From Allolobophora icterica (Eukaryota > Annelida > Clitellata > Crassiclitellata > Lumbricidae): a stretch of 64,000 bases of DNA. The number at the start of each line of letters is the position of its first letter. Positions within the stretch are counted from its first letter, which is position 1. The notes below the pieces were generated by a model. That model was given only the letters and a program-made list of their open reading frames with translations. It made no database searches and had not been told where the DNA came from. The position numbers and the translations under genes were made by a program. Shown in pieces: positions 62,956 to 64,000 of this stretch. Location: the NCBI GenBank assembly GCA_963556255.1, contig OY744604.1, positions 20,643,066 through 20,707,065 of the forward strand, in the 5' to 3' direction.

Positions 62956-63152
62956 GCAAAGAGATCACATGGTTCAGATAATGAAGATGAACATCATGGC
63001 AAAAGGGGACGAGGAAGACCACCTACTACTCCTAAATCTACACCTCAGAAAACTCCGACTGCTGCTTCTAACTATGCACCTCAAACAGTAATACCAAAGC
63101 CATTTCCAGACATAACACAAAAGCCATCTCCAGATATTCCCTCCATTTCAAA
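62956..63152 (+). CDS. exon with AT-hook of the same host gene
   Basis: The acceptor TTGGTACAG and donor GTAAGA enclose 197 nt reading AKRSHGSDNEDEHHGKRGRG, then RPPTTPKSTPQKTPTAASNY and a proline-rich end. KRGRGRPP is an AT-hook, a short minor-groove DNA-binding motif, which points to a nuclear chromatin-associated protein. The exon starts in phase 0 and ends with two bases (AA). The next exon supplies G to complete Lys, so the phases agree. Codon quality is good and there are no stops. Confidence 0.75.
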
Positions 63153-63834
63153 GTAAGAGGTTCAAAACATGGTTACTTTTATCAGCTGAACCTAATACAA
63201 ATCGTGTCTCATTTGCTTTAATTCAGTGCTAAAATTACTCCTTTGTATTCTTTTATTGGCAGTGGGGTTTACTACAGTACTGCCATATATGCATGTTGTG
63301 CCAAGGGAAGTCAGGCAACTGGAAACATGCTACTTGCAGCTGTTAGACTTATTGGTGGCCTTTCAAAATCTTTTTAACATAGCATAATATAACAACATAT
63401 CATTTTATTGGTCCAAGTAAAAGTGAAAAAGAAATAGAATGCAAGGGCATCAACCAATACTAGCTATAATGCGATAACATGTAGCAATAGCATACACAGA
63501 TATATACTTAAGTAAATTAAGTTTAGTTCATGGTACACAATGGAAGACCCAAAAGGGTACAAGTCCTGCTAACTAGGGCCCTCCTATTACCTAGTGACAT
63601 ACAGTGGTGATTGAAAATATTCAGCAGACATTGCATAGCGCATGATAGCATCGGTAATTAACAAGTAGAACAACCTCATAAAACGAGCACACTGCATGAC
63701 AGTAGCAAGCATCCTGAGTGCCACTTCAACTGGGAACATATGTTAGCTGCAGTTCTATTTTATTCAGTTTTTTGCATTCAGTTAGATTCGTTTGGCTGAT
63801 TGTTGAATCTGGACTGTTTTTTGACGTTTTCTAG

Positions 63835-63946
63835 GGTACCAGCCGTACCACCTACACCTATGACGCCACTTGCCAAAAAAGGCCTTAAGGACTTGATTCC
63901 TTTACATAAAGGACCGCCAGAGGCAGATGCACCTCACTCATTTCAG
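63835..63946 (+). CDS. exon of the same host gene (proline-rich)
   Basis: The acceptor TTTTCTAG precedes 112 nt ending in CAG at a GTTCAT donor. With the preceding AA it reads KVPAVPPTPMTPLAKKGLKD and LIPLHKGPPEADAPHSFQ. It ends in phase 0, and the gene continues beyond the window. The three later exons join in one frame, which supports a real, spliced gene. Function unknown; the AT-hook suggests DNA binding. Confidence 0.72.
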
Positions 63947-64000
63947 GTTCATTTCTTACCATCTTTTGTTGATTATAATTTTACGTAATCAGAATAATTA

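Overview
This is animal (metazoan) nuclear DNA, most likely from a marine invertebrate. The genes are eukaryotic and intron-bearing. Non-LTR retrotransposons, hAT-type DNA transposons and a Polinton/Maverick make up most of what can be identified. The 8-bp palindrome TAGGCCTA occurs at least 13 times, against about one expected at this base composition. The phylum cannot be fixed from the sequence. Almost everything recognisable is a dead mobile element. Two stretches look different: a decayed gene with a HEPN-type domain (23.07-24.1 kb), and three or four phase-compatible exons of an apparently normal host gene at the right edge (62.36-63.95 kb, + strand).

Labels used for the non-LTR retrotransposons (LINEs, all Jockey/CR1/L2-like). 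LINE A: 3' end reads GGGAGCGCCTCTGAGTAG, then a short spacer, then a GCGCTATATAAAT-type block and a variable microsatellite. LINE B: 3' end in an AGCGCTCGTGAATA-type block and ATTACG repeats. LINE D: C-terminus with an LRPRxHxxxxP-type ending. LINE E: 3' tail of TTGATTTGAT or GATT repeats. LINE G: one copy at 19.7-20.5 kb.

Layout. 0-7.4 kb: minus-strand LINE A, a plus-strand LINE B split by a 321-bp hAT MITE, a second hAT MITE, and a minus-strand LINE E. 7.4-11.9 kb: an AT-rich inverted-repeat element, a small unassigned minus-strand piece, and the best preserved LINE (E, with endonuclease and reverse transcriptase). 12-22 kb: LINE fragments, tandem repeats, and a Mutator-like element with a 9-bp target duplication nested in a LINE. 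22-25 kb: the HEPN-type gene remnant between two 57-bp direct repeats. 25-33 kb: LINE B copies and a composite of a TTAA-flanked element with a truncated Tc1/mariner-like transposase. 34-44 kb: two more hAT MITEs and a ZMYM1-like hAT transposase gene interrupted by another hAT-type element. 44.5-50.8 kb: two elements with TAGGGTGG or TAGAGTGG ends and 8-bp duplications. 51-61 kb: a Ty3/Gypsy RNase H fragment directly abutting a decayed Polinton (protein-primed DNA polymerase B, integrase, zinc-ribbon/PLA2-like protein, packaging ATPase, two late-type genes). The Polinton itself carries LINE D, LINE A and Mutator-like insertions. 61-64 kb: the host gene.

The clearest results are nested insertions dated by target-site duplications, the HEPN-type gene remnant, and the TAGGCCTA palindromes. 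One of these palindromes supplies a premature stop codon, and another is an insertion relative to its tandem sister copy. Nothing here shows a complete, working, new defence or mobile system. The HEPN-type locus is the closest candidate.
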